Below the pieces are notes generated by a model that was not told where the DNA came from, did no database searches, and saw only the letters and a program-made list of their open reading frames with translations. Of a DNA stretch of 64,000 nt, positions 45,072-54,535 are shown in pieces; position 1 is the first letter of the stretch; every line of letters starts with the position of its first letter. Location of the stretch: NCBI RefSeq assembly GCF_027923705.1, contig NZ_AP026442.1, positions 1,612,001 through 1,676,000 of the forward strand, written 5' to 3'. This DNA comes from Cellulomonas sp. NTE-D12. GTDB taxonomy: Bacteria > Actinomycetota > Actinomycetes > Actinomycetales > Cellulomonadaceae. Position numbers and translations under genes: made by a program.

Positions 45072-45889
45072 CCAGCACGGACGTCGTCTCGTCGACCGGA
45101 TCCCTGCTCGACGCGTTGGCGGAGCGCGAGAACCGCGCGGCGCTGGTCGGCTACCTGCCGGTCGGCTACCCGAGCGTGCCGGCGTCGGTCGACGCGGTGC
45201 GGACGATGGTCGACGCCGGCGTGGACGTCGTCGAGCTGGGCATGCCCTACTCCGACCCGGTGATGGACGGACCGGTGATCCAGCACGCGGTCGAGGCCGC
45301 CCTCGCCCGCGGCACGCGCGTGCGCGACACGCTGCTGGCGGTGGAGCAGGTCGCTGGTCGGGGCGCCCCGATCCTCGTCATGACGTACTGGAACCTCGTG
45401 CTGCGGTACGGCGTGGAGGCCTACGCGCGTGATCTGGCCGCCGCCGGCGGTGCCGGCCTGATCACCCCCGACCTCATCCCGGACGAGGCCGCAGAGTGGA
45501 TCGCGGCGTCGGACCGCCACGGGCTCGACAGGGTGTTCCTCGTGGCACCCAGCTCGACCCCGGAGCGCCTCGCGCTGACCGCCGCGTCGTCTCGCGGGTT
45601 CGTCTACGCAGCCTCGACGATGGGTGTGACGGGGGAGCGGTCGACGGTCGGCTCGCGGGCGCAGCAGCTGGTCTCGGACACCCGCGCGGCCGGCGCTCGC
45701 CACGTGTGCGTGGGCCTCGGCGTCTCCCGTCCGGAGCAGGCGGCCGAGGTCGGCGCCTACGCGGACGGTGTCATCGTCGGCTCGGCGCTCGTCCGCGCCC
45801 TGGTCGACGCACCCGACGAGCGGGCCGGGCTCGCGGCGCTGACCGCGGTCACGCAGAGCCTGGCGGCAGGTGTGCGGAGCGCGAGATGA
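45068..45889 (+). CDS. trpA: tryptophan synthase alpha subunit
   Basis: 273 residues, a (beta/alpha)8 barrel that splits indole-3-glycerol phosphate to indole, which travels to TrpB through a tunnel. The catalytic Glu and Asp lie in VVELGMPYSDPVMDGP; GVTGE and GLGVSRPEQA bind phosphate. Note that the usual LIxPDLPxEE loop reads LITPDLIPDEAAEW, as in other actinobacteria. Its stop overlaps the second lgt by four bases (ATGA). Confidence 0.96.
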   Translation: MTSTDVVSSTGSLLDALAERENRAALVGYLPVGYPSVPASVDAVRTMVDAGVDVVELGMPYSDPVMDGPVIQHAVEAALARGTRVRDTLLAVEQVAGRGAPILVMTYWNLVLRYGVEAYARDLAAAGGAGLITPDLIPDEAAEWIAASDRHGLDRVFLVAPSSTPERLALTAASSRGFVYAASTMGVTGERSTVGSRAQQLVSDTRAAGARHVCVGLGVSRPEQAAEVGAYADGVIVGSALVRALVDAPDERAGLAALTAVTQSLAAGVRSAR

Positions 45890-46770
45890 CGCTCGCCGCG
45901 TTGACGGCGGCGATCCCCAGCCCGTCGCGCGGCGTGTGGCACCTCGGACCGCTGCCTCTGCGCGCGTACGCGTTCGCGATCCTGCTCGGGATCGTCGCCG
46001 GAGTGGTGATCACCCGACGTCGCTGGGTGGAGCGCGGTGGTGACGGCGACACCGCCCTCGAGATCGTCTACTGGGCGGTCCCGTTCGGGATCGTCGGAGG
46101 TCGGCTGTACCACGTGATCAGCTCTCCCGACGCCTACTTCGGACGTGGGGGAGACCCGGTCCGTGCCCTCTTCGTCTGGGAGGGCGGGCTGGGCATCTGG
46201 GGGGCTGTCGCGCTGGGTGCACTCGGTGCGTGGATCGGCGCCCACCGGCAGGGGGTCCGGCTCGCGCCGTTCGCCGACGCGCTGGCGCCCGGGCTGCTCG
46301 TCGCTCAGGCGATCGGCCGGCTCGGCAACTGGTTCAACCAGGAGCTCTTCGGCGGCCCGACGACACTGCCCTGGGGCCTGCGCGTCGACGACGCGCACCT
46401 GCCGGCCGGCTACGCGTCCGGGACGCTCTTCCACCCGACCTTCCTGTACGAGGTGATCTGGAACCTGCTGGCTGCGGCTCTCCTCGTCTGGTTGGACCGG
46501 CGCTACCGGTTCGGCCACGGGCGTGCGTTCTGGCTCTACGTCGCGCTGTACTGCGCGGGCCGGCTGTGGATCGAGATGCTGCGGATCGACCCGGCGCACC
46601 ACGTCCTGGGCCTGCGGCTCAACGTCTGGACGGCCATCGTGGTCGGTCTCGGTGCGCTGGTAGCGTTCACCGTGGTCGGCCGCCGGCACCCCGGGCGCGA
46701 CACGACCCTCCTGCTGGCCTCACCGGTGCGGCAGGACGACGAGAGGAACGCGTCGGACCCGACGCGGTGA
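45886..46770 (+). CDS. lgt: prolipoprotein diacylglyceryl transferase, copy 2
   Basis: 294 residues, about seven membrane helices. Same signatures as copy 1 at 6155-7069: SPSRGVWHLGPLPLRAYAF, FGIVGGRLYHV, GRLGNWFNQELFGGP and LRIDPAHHVLGLRLN. It lacks the Pro/Ser-rich tail of copy 1. trpA-lgt coupling is the usual actinobacterial position, so this is probably the ancestral locus. A hairpin right after the stop probably ends the his/trp transcript. Confidence 0.95.
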   Translation: MTLAALTAAIPSPSRGVWHLGPLPLRAYAFAILLGIVAGVVITRRRWVERGGDGDTALEIVYWAVPFGIVGGRLYHVISSPDAYFGRGGDPVRALFVWEGGLGIWGAVALGALGAWIGAHRQGVRLAPFADALAPGLLVAQAIGRLGNWFNQELFGGPTTLPWGLRVDDAHLPAGYASGTLFHPTFLYEVIWNLLAAALLVWLDRRYRFGHGRAFWLYVALYCAGRLWIEMLRIDPAHHVLGLRLNVWTAIVVGLGALVAFTVVGRRHPGRDTTLLLASPVRQDDERNASDPTR

Positions 46771-46811
46771 CCGCACCGCACCGTGGGACCACGCCTTGGT
46801 GTGCGATGCGG
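46771..46811 (+). terminator. hairpin after trp-lgt genes
   Basis: CCGCACCGCAC (46771-46781) pairs with GTGCGATGCGG (46801-46811) with one mismatch; CGTGG/CCACG inside can form a second short stem. It follows the lgt stop directly and precedes a possible gltB -10, TAGTGT (46831-46836). Confidence 0.5.
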
Positions 46812-46907
46812 CCCCGGTACGACCGGTTGGTAGTGTCACCCCACGCATGCGGGCCAACGACGTCCCACACGCACCAGCTGTACGTGCGACCTTGTGAGGA
46901 CGGTTTG

Positions 46908-49900
46908 ATGTCGACATCGCACGTGACCCCAGGGAGCCTGCGGGCGCCCCTGGCCCACGGGCTGTACGACCCCGACGCCGAGCGCGACGCCTGCGGGTTC
47001 GCGTTCGTCGCCACGCTGCGCGGCACGCCGGGGCGCGACATCGTCGACGCCGGGCTCACCGCGCTGCTCAACCTCGACCACCGCGGTGCGGTAGGCGCCG
47101 AGGAGGACAGCGGCGACGGCGCGGGCATCCTCACGCAGATCCCCGACGCGTTCCTGCGGGACGTGGTGGACGCCGAGCTGCCGCCGGCCGGTCACTACGC
47201 GATCGGTCTCGCGTTCCTGCCCGTCGACGCCGACGAGCGCGAGCGTGTCGTCGCAGCGGTGGAGTCGATCGCGGCGGAGGAGAAGCTCGACGTGCTCGCG
47301 TGGCGCGACATCGTGGTCACCGCCGACCTCGTCGGCCCCACGGCGCGTGCCTCGATGCCCGTGTTCCGTCAGCTCGTCGTCGCGGACCCCGCGCGTGAGC
47401 TCTCCGGGATCGACCTCGACCGCCGCACGTTCCGCCTGCGCCGGCGTGCCGAGCGCGAGGCCGGTCTCTACTTCGCCTCGCTGTCCGCCCGCACGCTGAC
47501 GTACAAGGGCATGCTGACCACCGGGCAGCTGGAGCCGTTCTTCGCGGACCTGTCGGACCCGCGGTACGCCTCGGAGATCGTGCTCGTCCACTCGCGCTTC
47601 TCCACCAACACGTTCCCGTCCTGGGAGCTCGCGCAGCCGTTCCGGATGATCGCCCACAACGGTGAGATCAACACGGTGCGCGGCAACCGGAACTGGGTGG
47701 CCGCCCGCGAGGGGATGATGCACAGCGACCTGCTGGGCGACCTCGCGCCGCTGCTGCCGGTGTGCACGCCCGGTGGTTCCGACTCCGGCAGCTTCGACGA
47801 GGTGCTGGAGCTGCTGCACCTCGCCGGACGGTCCCTGCCGCACGCGATGATGATGATGATCCCGGAGGCGTGGGAGAACCACGCCCAGATGGATCCTGAG
47901 CGGCGGGCGTTCTACGCCTACCACTCCACGCTGATCGAGCCGTGGGACGGCCCGGCGGCGATGACCTTCACCGACGGCACGCTCATCGGGTCCATGCAGG
48001 ACCGCAACGGTCTGCGTCCCGGGCGGTACTGGGTCACGGAGGACGGTCTGGTCGTGTGCGCCAGCGAGGCCGGCGTGCTCGACCTCGACCCTGCGACGGT
48101 CGTCGCCAAGGGGCGTCTCGAGCCCGGGAAGATGTTCCTGGTCGACACCCGCCGTGGCCGGATCGTGGCGGACGAGGTGATCAAGGGCGAGCTGGCGGCC
48201 CAGCGGCCCTACGCCGAGTGGATGCGGGACAACGCGGTCCACCTCGAGCAGCTGCCGGAGCGCGAGCACGTTGCCCACTCGACCGCCTCCGTGCGGCGTC
48301 GGCAGCGGACCTTCGGGTACACCGAGGAAGAGCTGAAGATCATCCTGGCGCCGATGGGCACCAACGCCGCCGAGCCGCTCGGGGCGATGGGGTCTGACAC
48401 GCCGGTCGCGGTGCTGTCGTCCCGTCCGCGGCTGCTGTTCGACTACTTCACGCAGATGTTCGCCCAGGTGACCAACCCGCCGCTGGACGCGATCCGCGAG
48501 GAGCTGGTCACGGCCATCGGTGGGGCCATCGGTCCGGAGCCGAACCTGCTGACCGACGGACCGGAGCACGCGCGCAAGCTGGTGCTGCCGTTCCCCGTGA
48601 TCGACAACGACCAGCTCGCCAAGATCGTGCACGTCGCACGGCAGCCGGACCTCGGCTTCCGGGCCACGACGATCCGCGGCCTGTACCGGGTCGACGGCGG
48701 CGGTGCCGCGCTGCAGGCGCGGCTGGAGGAGATCTTCGCCGAGGTCGACGCGGCGATCGCCGACGGCGTGAGCTTCCTCGTGCTGTCCGACCGCAACTCG
48801 GACGCGGACCACGCGCCGATCCCCTCGCTCCTGCTCCTCTCGGCGGTGCACCACCACACGCTGCGCCGGCACACCCGCACGCAGATCTCGCTGGTCGTCG
48901 AGGCCGGTGACGTCCGCGAGGTGCACCACGTGGCGCTGCTGATCGGGTACGGCGCCGCTGCGGTGAACCCGTACCTCGCGATGGAGACCGTCGAGGACAT
49001 GGCGCGCCGCGGCTACCTGCCGGGCGTCGCCCCGGAGAAGGCCGTCGCCAACCTGATCAAGGCGCTGGGCAAGGGCGTGCTGAAGGTGATGTCCAAGATG
49101 GGCATCTCCACGATGGCGTCCTACCGCGGCGCGCAGGTGTTCGAGGCGATCGGCCTGTCCCACGCGCTGGTCGAGCGGTACTTCACCGGCACGACCAGCC
49201 GGCTGGACGGCGTCGGGCTCGACGTGATCGCGGCGGAGGTCGCTGCGCGGCACGCCGACGCCTACCCGGCGTCGGGCAACCGGCAGCCGCACCAGTCCCT
49301 GGCGGTGGGTGGCGAGTACCAGTGGCGCCGCGGTGGTGAGGAGCACCTGTTCGACCCCGAGACGGTGTTCCGCCTGCAGCACTCGACGCGTACGCGTCAG
49401 TACGACGTGTTCCGTCAGTACACCCAGCGGGTCGACGACCAGTCATCGCGGCTGATGACGCTGCGCGGCCTCCTGCGGTTCAAGGACGGCGTGCGCCAGC
49501 CGGTGCCGATCGACGAGGTCGAGTCCGTCGAGTCGATCATCAAGCGGTTCTCGACCGGAGCGATGTCCTACGGCTCCATCTCGGCAGAGGCGCACGAGAC
49601 CCTCGCCGTGGCGATGAATCACCTCGGCGCCCGCTCCAACACGGGCGAGGGTGGCGAGGACCCGGAGCGTCTGCACGACCCGGAGCGCCGCTCCCGGATC
49701 AAGCAGGTCGCGTCCGGCCGGTTCGGCGTGACGAGCGAGTACCTGACCTTCGCCGACGACCTGCAGATCAAGCTCGCCCAGGGCGCCAAGCCCGGTGAGG
49801 GTGGTCAGCTGCCGGGCCACAAGGTCTACCCGTGGGTCGCCCAGACGCGGCACTCGACACCCGGCGTCGGCCTGATCTCGCCTCCCCCGCACCACGACAT

Positions 49901-51473
49901 CTACTCGATCGAGGATCTCAAGCAGCTGATCCACGACCTGAAGAACGCCAACCCGAAGGCCCGCGTTCACACCAAGCTCGTCAGCGAGTTCGGTGTCGGC
50001 ACGGTCGCGGCCGGGTGCGCGAAGGCGCACGCGGACGTGGTGCTCATCTCCGGTCACGACGGCGGCACGGGTGCGAGCCCGCTGACGTCGCTCAAGCACG
50101 CGGGTACCCCGTGGGAGATCGGCCTGGCGGAGACCCAGCAGACGCTGGTGCTGAACGACCTGCGCGACCGCGTCGTCGTCCAGGTGGACGGTCAGCTGAA
50201 GACGGGTCGCGACGTGGTGATCGGCGCCCTGCTCGGTGCCGAGGAGTTCGGTTTCGCCACCGCGCCGCTGGTCGTCTCGGGCTGCGTCATGATGCGGGTC
50301 TGCCACCTCGACACCTGCCCGGTCGGCGTCGCCACGCAGAACCCCGAGCTGCGGGCCCGGTTCACGGGCAAGCCCGAGTTCGTCGAGACCTTCTTCGAGT
50401 ACATCGCCCAGGAGGTGCGCGAGCACCTCGCGTCGATCGGCTTCCGGTCGATCGAGGAGGCGGTGGGCCACGTCGAGCTGCTCGACACCGCGGCGGCGGT
50501 CGACCACTGGAAGGCCGCCGGGCTGGACCTCGGCCCGGTGCTGGCGGTGCCGGAGCCGAAGCCGGGTTCCTCGCTGCACCACGTCAAGGACCAGGACCAC
50601 GGCCTGGAGCGGGCGCTGGACAACCAGCTGATCGCGATGGCAGCCGAGGCCCTCGACCACGGTGAGCCCGTCCGCATCGCCCTGCCCGTCCGCAACGTCA
50701 ACCGCACCGTCGGCACGCTGCTCGGTCACGAGGTGACCCGGCGGTACAGCGGTGCCGGCCTGCCGGACGACACGATCGACGTGACGCTGACCGGGTCGGC
50801 CGGTCAGTCCTTCGGCGCGTTCCTGCCCAAGGGCGTGACCCTGCGCCTGTTCGGCGACGCGAACGACTACGTCGGGAAGGGCCTGTCGGGCGGTCGCCTC
50901 GTCGTCCGGCCGCACCGCAGCTCGGTGCTGTCTGGCCGGAACAACGTCGTCGCCGGCAACGTCATCGGGTACGGCGCGACGTCGGGCGAGGCCTTCCTGC
51001 GCGGGCTGGTGGGGGAGCGCTTCGGTGTGCGCAACTCCGGCGCGACGCTCGTCGTCGAAGGGGTGGGCGACCACGCCTGCGAGTACATGACGGGCGGAAC
51101 CGTCGTCGTGCTCGGTCCGACGGGGCGCAACCTCGCGGCCGGCATGTCGGGCGGCACGGCGTACGTCCTGGACCTGCAGCCGGCGCTGGTCAACACGCAG
51201 GCGGTCGCCAGCGGTGAGCTCGCGCTCCAGCCGCTGGACGACGCGGACGTCGTGCTGGTCACGGGCCTGCTGCGCCGGCACCTCGACGAGACCGGTTCGC
51301 CCGTGGCGGCGCAGCTGCTCGAGGACCCCGAGGCGGTGCGCGCACGGTTCACCCGACTGCTGCCGACCGAGTACGCACGCGTCCGCGAAGCCCTGTCCAA
51401 GGCCGCCGCCGAAGGGCTCGACCCCACGGCGCCGGGTGTGTGGGAGCGGATCCTGGAGGTGGCGCATGGCTGA
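46908..51473 (+). CDS. gltB: glutamate synthase large subunit
   Basis: 1521 residues. GltB turns glutamine and 2-oxoglutarate into two glutamates in ammonium assimilation. The N-terminal class II amidotransferase begins after a propeptide, with nucleophile Cys29 (DACGFAF). The central and FMN-binding domains follow, with the 3Fe-4S ligands in CVMMRVCHLDTCPVG, then the C-terminal beta-helix domain (Gly-rich repeats from about 1270). A ribosome site GAGGA lies before ATG 46908. The 137-base gap upstream has the terminator and a possible -10 TAGTGT. gltD overlaps it by eight bases. Confidence 0.97.
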   Translation: MSTSHVTPGSLRAPLAHGLYDPDAERDACGFAFVATLRGTPGRDIVDAGLTALLNLDHRGAVGAEEDSGDGAGILTQIPDAFLRDVVDAELPPAGHYAIGLAFLPVDADERERVVAAVESIAAEEKLDVLAWRDIVVTADLVGPTARASMPVFRQLVVADPARELSGIDLDRRTFRLRRRAEREAGLYFASLSARTLTYKGMLTTGQLEPFFADLSDPRYASEIVLVHSRFSTNTFPSWELAQPFRMIAHNGEINTVRGNRNWVAAREGMMHSDLLGDLAPLLPVCTPGGSDSGSFDEVLELLHLAGRSLPHAMMMMIPEAWENHAQMDPERRAFYAYHSTLIEPWDGPAAMTFTDGTLIGSMQDRNGLRPGRYWVTEDGLVVCASEAGVLDLDPATVVAKGRLEPGKMFLVDTRRGRIVADEVIKGELAAQRPYAEWMRDNAVHLEQLPEREHVAHSTASVRRRQRTFGYTEEELKIILAPMGTNAAEPLGAMGSDTPVAVLSSRPRLLFDYFTQMFAQVTNPPLDAIREELVTAIGGAIGPEPNLLTDGPEHARKLVLPFPVIDNDQLAKIVHVARQPDLGFRATTIRGLYRVDGGGAALQARLEEIFAEVDAAIADGVSFLVLSDRNSDADHAPIPSLLLLSAVHHHTLRRHTRTQISLVVEAGDVREVHHVALLIGYGAAAVNPYLAMETVEDMARRGYLPGVAPEKAVANLIKALGKGVLKVMSKMGISTMASYRGAQVFEAIGLSHALVERYFTGTTSRLDGVGLDVIAAEVAARHADAYPASGNRQPHQSLAVGGEYQWRRGGEEHLFDPETVFRLQHSTRTRQYDVFRQYTQRVDDQSSRLMTLRGLLRFKDGVRQPVPIDEVESVESIIKRFSTGAMSYGSISAEAHETLAVAMNHLGARSNTGEGGEDPERLHDPERRSRIKQVASGRFGVTSEYLTFADDLQIKLAQGAKPGEGGQLPGHKVYPWVAQTRHSTPGVGLISPPPHHDIYSIEDLKQLIHDLKNANPKARVHTKLVSEFGVGTVAAGCAKAHADVVLISGHDGGTGASPLTSLKHAGTPWEIGLAETQQTLVLNDLRDRVVVQVDGQLKTGRDVVIGALLGAEEFGFATAPLVVSGCVMMRVCHLDTCPVGVATQNPELRARFTGKPEFVETFFEYIAQEVREHLASIGFRSIEEAVGHVELLDTAAAVDHWKAAGLDLGPVLAVPEPKPGSSLHHVKDQDHGLERALDNQLIAMAAEALDHGEPVRIALPVRNVNRTVGTLLGHEVTRRYSGAGLPDDTIDVTLTGSAGQSFGAFLPKGVTLRLFGDANDYVGKGLSGGRLVVRPHRSSVLSGRNNVVAGNVIGYGATSGEAFLRGLVGERFGVRNSGATLVVEGVGDHACEYMTGGTVVVLGPTGRNLAAGMSGGTAYVLDLQPALVNTQAVASGELALQPLDDADVVLVTGLLRRHLDETGSPVAAQLLEDPEAVRARFTRLLPTEYARVREALSKAAAEGLDPTAPGVWERILEVAHG

Positions 51474-52941
51474 CCCGCGCGGCTTCCTCAAGGTGCGCGA
51501 CCGCCAGCTGCCGCCGAACCGGCCGGTCGAGGTCCGCATCCAGGACTGGAAGGACGTCCACGAGCAGCTGCCGGAGGGTCAGCCGTTCCTGCGCGCCCAG
51601 GCGGGTCGCTGCATGGACTGCGGCATCCCGTTCTGCCACAACGGCTGCCCGCTGGGGAACCTGATCCCCGAGTGGAACGACCTGGTCTGGCGCGGGCAGT
51701 GGGCGGACGCGATCGAGCGCCTGCACGCGACGAACAACTTCCCGGAGTTCACCGGCCGCATCTGCCCGGCGCCCTGCGAGTCGTCCTGCGTGCTCGGCAT
51801 CAGCCAGCCGCCGGTCACCATCAAGAACGTCGAGGTGTCGATCATCGACGAGGCGTTCGAGCGCGGGTACGTCACCCCGCAGGTGCCGCAGCGCCTCACC
51901 GGTCACACGGTCGCGGTGGTCGGCTCCGGGCCGGCCGGCCTCGCCGCGGCCCAGCAGCTGACGCGTGCCGGCCACACGGTAGCGGTGTACGAGCGTGACG
52001 ACGCGATCGGCGGCCTGCTGCGCTACGGGGTGCCGGACTTCAAGCTCGAGAAGCGCCACATCGACCGCCGGCTCACGCAGATGACGGCGGAGGGCACCCG
52101 CTTCCGGCCCAACGTCGAGATCGGTCGCGACATCACCTGGGACGACCTGCGGGCCCGGTACGACGCGGTGGTCGTGGCCACGGGTGCGACGGTGCCCCGC
52201 GACCTGCCGCTGCCGGGCCGTGAGCTCGACGGCATCCACGTCGCGATGGACTACCTGCACCAGGCCAACGTCGTGGCCGCGGGTGGGACCGTGCCGGACC
52301 AGATCACCGCCGAGGGCAAGCACGTGGTGATCATCGGCGGCGGCGACACCGGCTCCGACTGCCTGGGTACGGCGCTGCGGCAGGGTGCCGCCTCCGTCAC
52401 GACGCTCGCGATCGGCAAGCGCCCGCCGTCGCACCGGACCGCGGACCAGCCGTGGCCGACCGACCCCGTGCTGTTCGAGGTGTCGTCCTCGCACGAGGAG
52501 GGTGGCGAGCGCGCGTACCTCGCGTCGACCGTCGCCTTCATCGGCGGCGAGGGCGACGACGCCGGCGCCGTCCGTCACCTGCGCCTGGCGCGCACCGAGT
52601 ACCTGCCGGACGGGACCCGGGCCCCGACCCCGGGTACGGAGCAGGACGTGCCGGCGGACCTGGTGCTGATCTGCATGGGCTTCTCCGGTCCCGAGACGAG
52701 TGCGCTGGTCGACCAGATCGGCGTCCGGGTGACCCGGCGGTCCACCATCCAGCGCTCGGCCGACTTCGCCGTCGGGCTGCCGGGCGTGTTCGTCGCGGGC
52801 GACGCCGGCCGTGGTCAGTCGCTCGTGGTGTGGGCGATCGCCGAGGGTCGAGCCGCGGCGGCCTCGGTCGACGCCTACCTCAACGGCCTGTCGGAGCTGC
52901 CAGCACCGATCGATGCCAGCACCCAGGCGCTGCGTCCCTGA
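51466..52941 (+). CDS. gltD: glutamate synthase small subunit
   Basis: 491 residues. GltD passes electrons from NADPH through FAD and 4Fe-4S clusters to GltB. Cluster ligands are in CMDCGIPFCHNGCPLGN and CPAPCESSCV; the FAD site is VAVVGSGPAGLAAA and the NADPH site IIGGGDTGSDC. GAGGTGGC lies just before ATG 51466, within the end of gltB, so translation is coupled. It ends 129 bases before pyk. Confidence 0.97.
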   Translation: MADPRGFLKVRDRQLPPNRPVEVRIQDWKDVHEQLPEGQPFLRAQAGRCMDCGIPFCHNGCPLGNLIPEWNDLVWRGQWADAIERLHATNNFPEFTGRICPAPCESSCVLGISQPPVTIKNVEVSIIDEAFERGYVTPQVPQRLTGHTVAVVGSGPAGLAAAQQLTRAGHTVAVYERDDAIGGLLRYGVPDFKLEKRHIDRRLTQMTAEGTRFRPNVEIGRDITWDDLRARYDAVVVATGATVPRDLPLPGRELDGIHVAMDYLHQANVVAAGGTVPDQITAEGKHVVIIGGGDTGSDCLGTALRQGAASVTTLAIGKRPPSHRTADQPWPTDPVLFEVSSSHEEGGERAYLASTVAFIGGEGDDAGAVRHLRLARTEYLPDGTRAPTPGTEQDVPADLVLICMGFSGPETSALVDQIGVRVTRRSTIQRSADFAVGLPGVFVAGDAGRGQSLVVWAIAEGRAAAASVDAYLNGLSELPAPIDASTQALRP

Positions 52942-53070
52942 CCAGCAGACGAACGCCGCACGACCAGCACGTGACACATCACACCCGTGACCGCGGATAA
53001 CCCCTGCCCACGAGGCGGGGCCAGGACGTTCGGCTGCGGCCCGAAAACCGAGAGGGAATAGGCTCGAACC

Positions 53071-54507
53071 ATGCGTAGAGCGAAGATCGTCTGCACCATC
53101 GGCCCCGCGACGGAGTCGCCCGAGCAGATCCAGGCACTGGTCGACGCAGGTATGGACGTGGCGCGACTGAACCGCAGCCACGGTGAGACCGAGGTGCACC
53201 AGCGCGTCTACAACAACGTGCGCGCCGCGGCGAAGGCGTCGGGCCGCTCCGTCGCCGTCCTGGTCGACCTGCAGGGCCCCAAGATCCGCCTCGGCCGGTT
53301 CATCGAGGGGAAGCACTTCCTCGAGGTCGGTGACGTCTTCACCATCACCACCGAGGACGTCGAGGGCACCAAGGACCTCGTGTCCACCACCTTCAAGGGC
53401 CTGCCGGGCGACGTGAAGCCGGGCGACCCGATCCTCATCGACGACGGCAAGGTGCTGGTCCGCGTCACCGAGGTGGACGGCCCCCGTGTGGTCACGCGCG
53501 TCGAGGTGCCGGGCCCGGTGTCCAACAACAAGGGCCTCAACCTGCCGGGCGTCGCGGTGTCCGTCCCCGCGCTGAGCGACAAGGACGAGGAAGACCTGCG
53601 CTGGGCCGTCCGCGTCGGTGCCGACCTCATCGCCCTCTCGTTCGTCCGCAACGCGCGTGACTACGACGACGTGCGCCGGATCATGGAGGAGGAGGGCCGG
53701 GTCGTCCCGGTCATCGCCAAGATCGAGAAGCCGCAGGCCGTCGAGAACCTCAACGAGATCGTGCAGACGTTCGACGGCATCATGGTCGCCCGCGGCGACC
53801 TCGGCGTCGAGCTGCCGCTCGAGCAGGTGCCGCTGGTCCAGAAGCGGGCCGTCGAGCTGGCCCGCCGCAACGCCAAGCCGGTCATCGTCGCCACGCAGGT
53901 GCTCGAGTCGATGATCACCAGCCCCCGGCCGACCCGTGCCGAGGCCTCCGACTGCGCCAACGCGGTCCTCGACGGTGCCGACGCGGTGATGCTGTCCGGC
54001 GAGACGAGCGTCGGCGACTACCCGATCGAGGCGGTCCGCACCATGGCCCGCATCATCGAGGTGACCGAGGAGCTGGGTCGCGAGCGCATCGCACCGCTCG
54101 GCTCGACCCCGCAGACCCGTGGTGGTGCCATCACGCGTGCGGCCGCCGAGGTGGGCGACGCGCTCGGGGTGAAGTACCTGGTCACGTTCACGCAGTCCGG
54201 TGACTCCGCACGTCGGATGTCGCGCCTGCGGTCGGCGATCCCGCTGCTCGCGTTCACCCCGCTGGAGGCGGTCCGGAACGTGCTGTCGCTCAGCTGGGGC
54301 GTGCAGACGTATCTCGTGCCGAAGGTCGAGAGCACGGACGTGATGGTCTACCAGGTGGACCAGACGTTGCGCGCCCAGGGCCTGGCCGAGATCGGCGACG
54401 TGGTCGTGGTCGTGGCGGGTACCCCGGTCGGCGTGACGGGGTCCACCAACTCCGTGGTGGTGCACCGCATCGGTGGCGAGGAGCCGGAGCGCCTGCGCGT
54501 CCTGTGA
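53071..54507 (+). CDS. pyk: pyruvate kinase
   Basis: 478 residues, the normal bacterial length. It makes pyruvate and ATP from phosphoenolpyruvate and ADP, the last step of glycolysis. N-terminal RRAKIVCTIGPATES, the catalytic Lys and metal site in VIAKIEKPQAVEN and MVARGDLGVELP, and MLSGETSVGDYP are present, with the C-terminal regulatory domain intact. TAGGCT (53059-53064) lies six bases before ATG 53071 and no ribosome site is placed correctly, so a leaderless mRNA is likely. A strong hairpin follows. Confidence 0.97.
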   Translation: MRRAKIVCTIGPATESPEQIQALVDAGMDVARLNRSHGETEVHQRVYNNVRAAAKASGRSVAVLVDLQGPKIRLGRFIEGKHFLEVGDVFTITTEDVEGTKDLVSTTFKGLPGDVKPGDPILIDDGKVLVRVTEVDGPRVVTRVEVPGPVSNNKGLNLPGVAVSVPALSDKDEEDLRWAVRVGADLIALSFVRNARDYDDVRRIMEEEGRVVPVIAKIEKPQAVENLNEIVQTFDGIMVARGDLGVELPLEQVPLVQKRAVELARRNAKPVIVATQVLESMITSPRPTRAEASDCANAVLDGADAVMLSGETSVGDYPIEAVRTMARIIEVTEELGRERIAPLGSTPQTRGGAITRAAAEVGDALGVKYLVTFTQSGDSARRMSRLRSAIPLLAFTPLEAVRNVLSLSWGVQTYLVPKVESTDVMVYQVDQTLRAQGLAEIGDVVVVVAGTPVGVTGSTNSVVVHRIGGEEPERLRVL

Positions 54508-54535
54508 CGTCGGCGTCGCTCGACGCCCCCGCAGC

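Noticed and set aside
46771..46907. Riboswitch or attenuator before gltB
   Set aside because: The structure next to lgt is a simple hairpin best explained as a terminator; no known riboswitch core or leader peptide rich in Glu/Gln or Trp was found.
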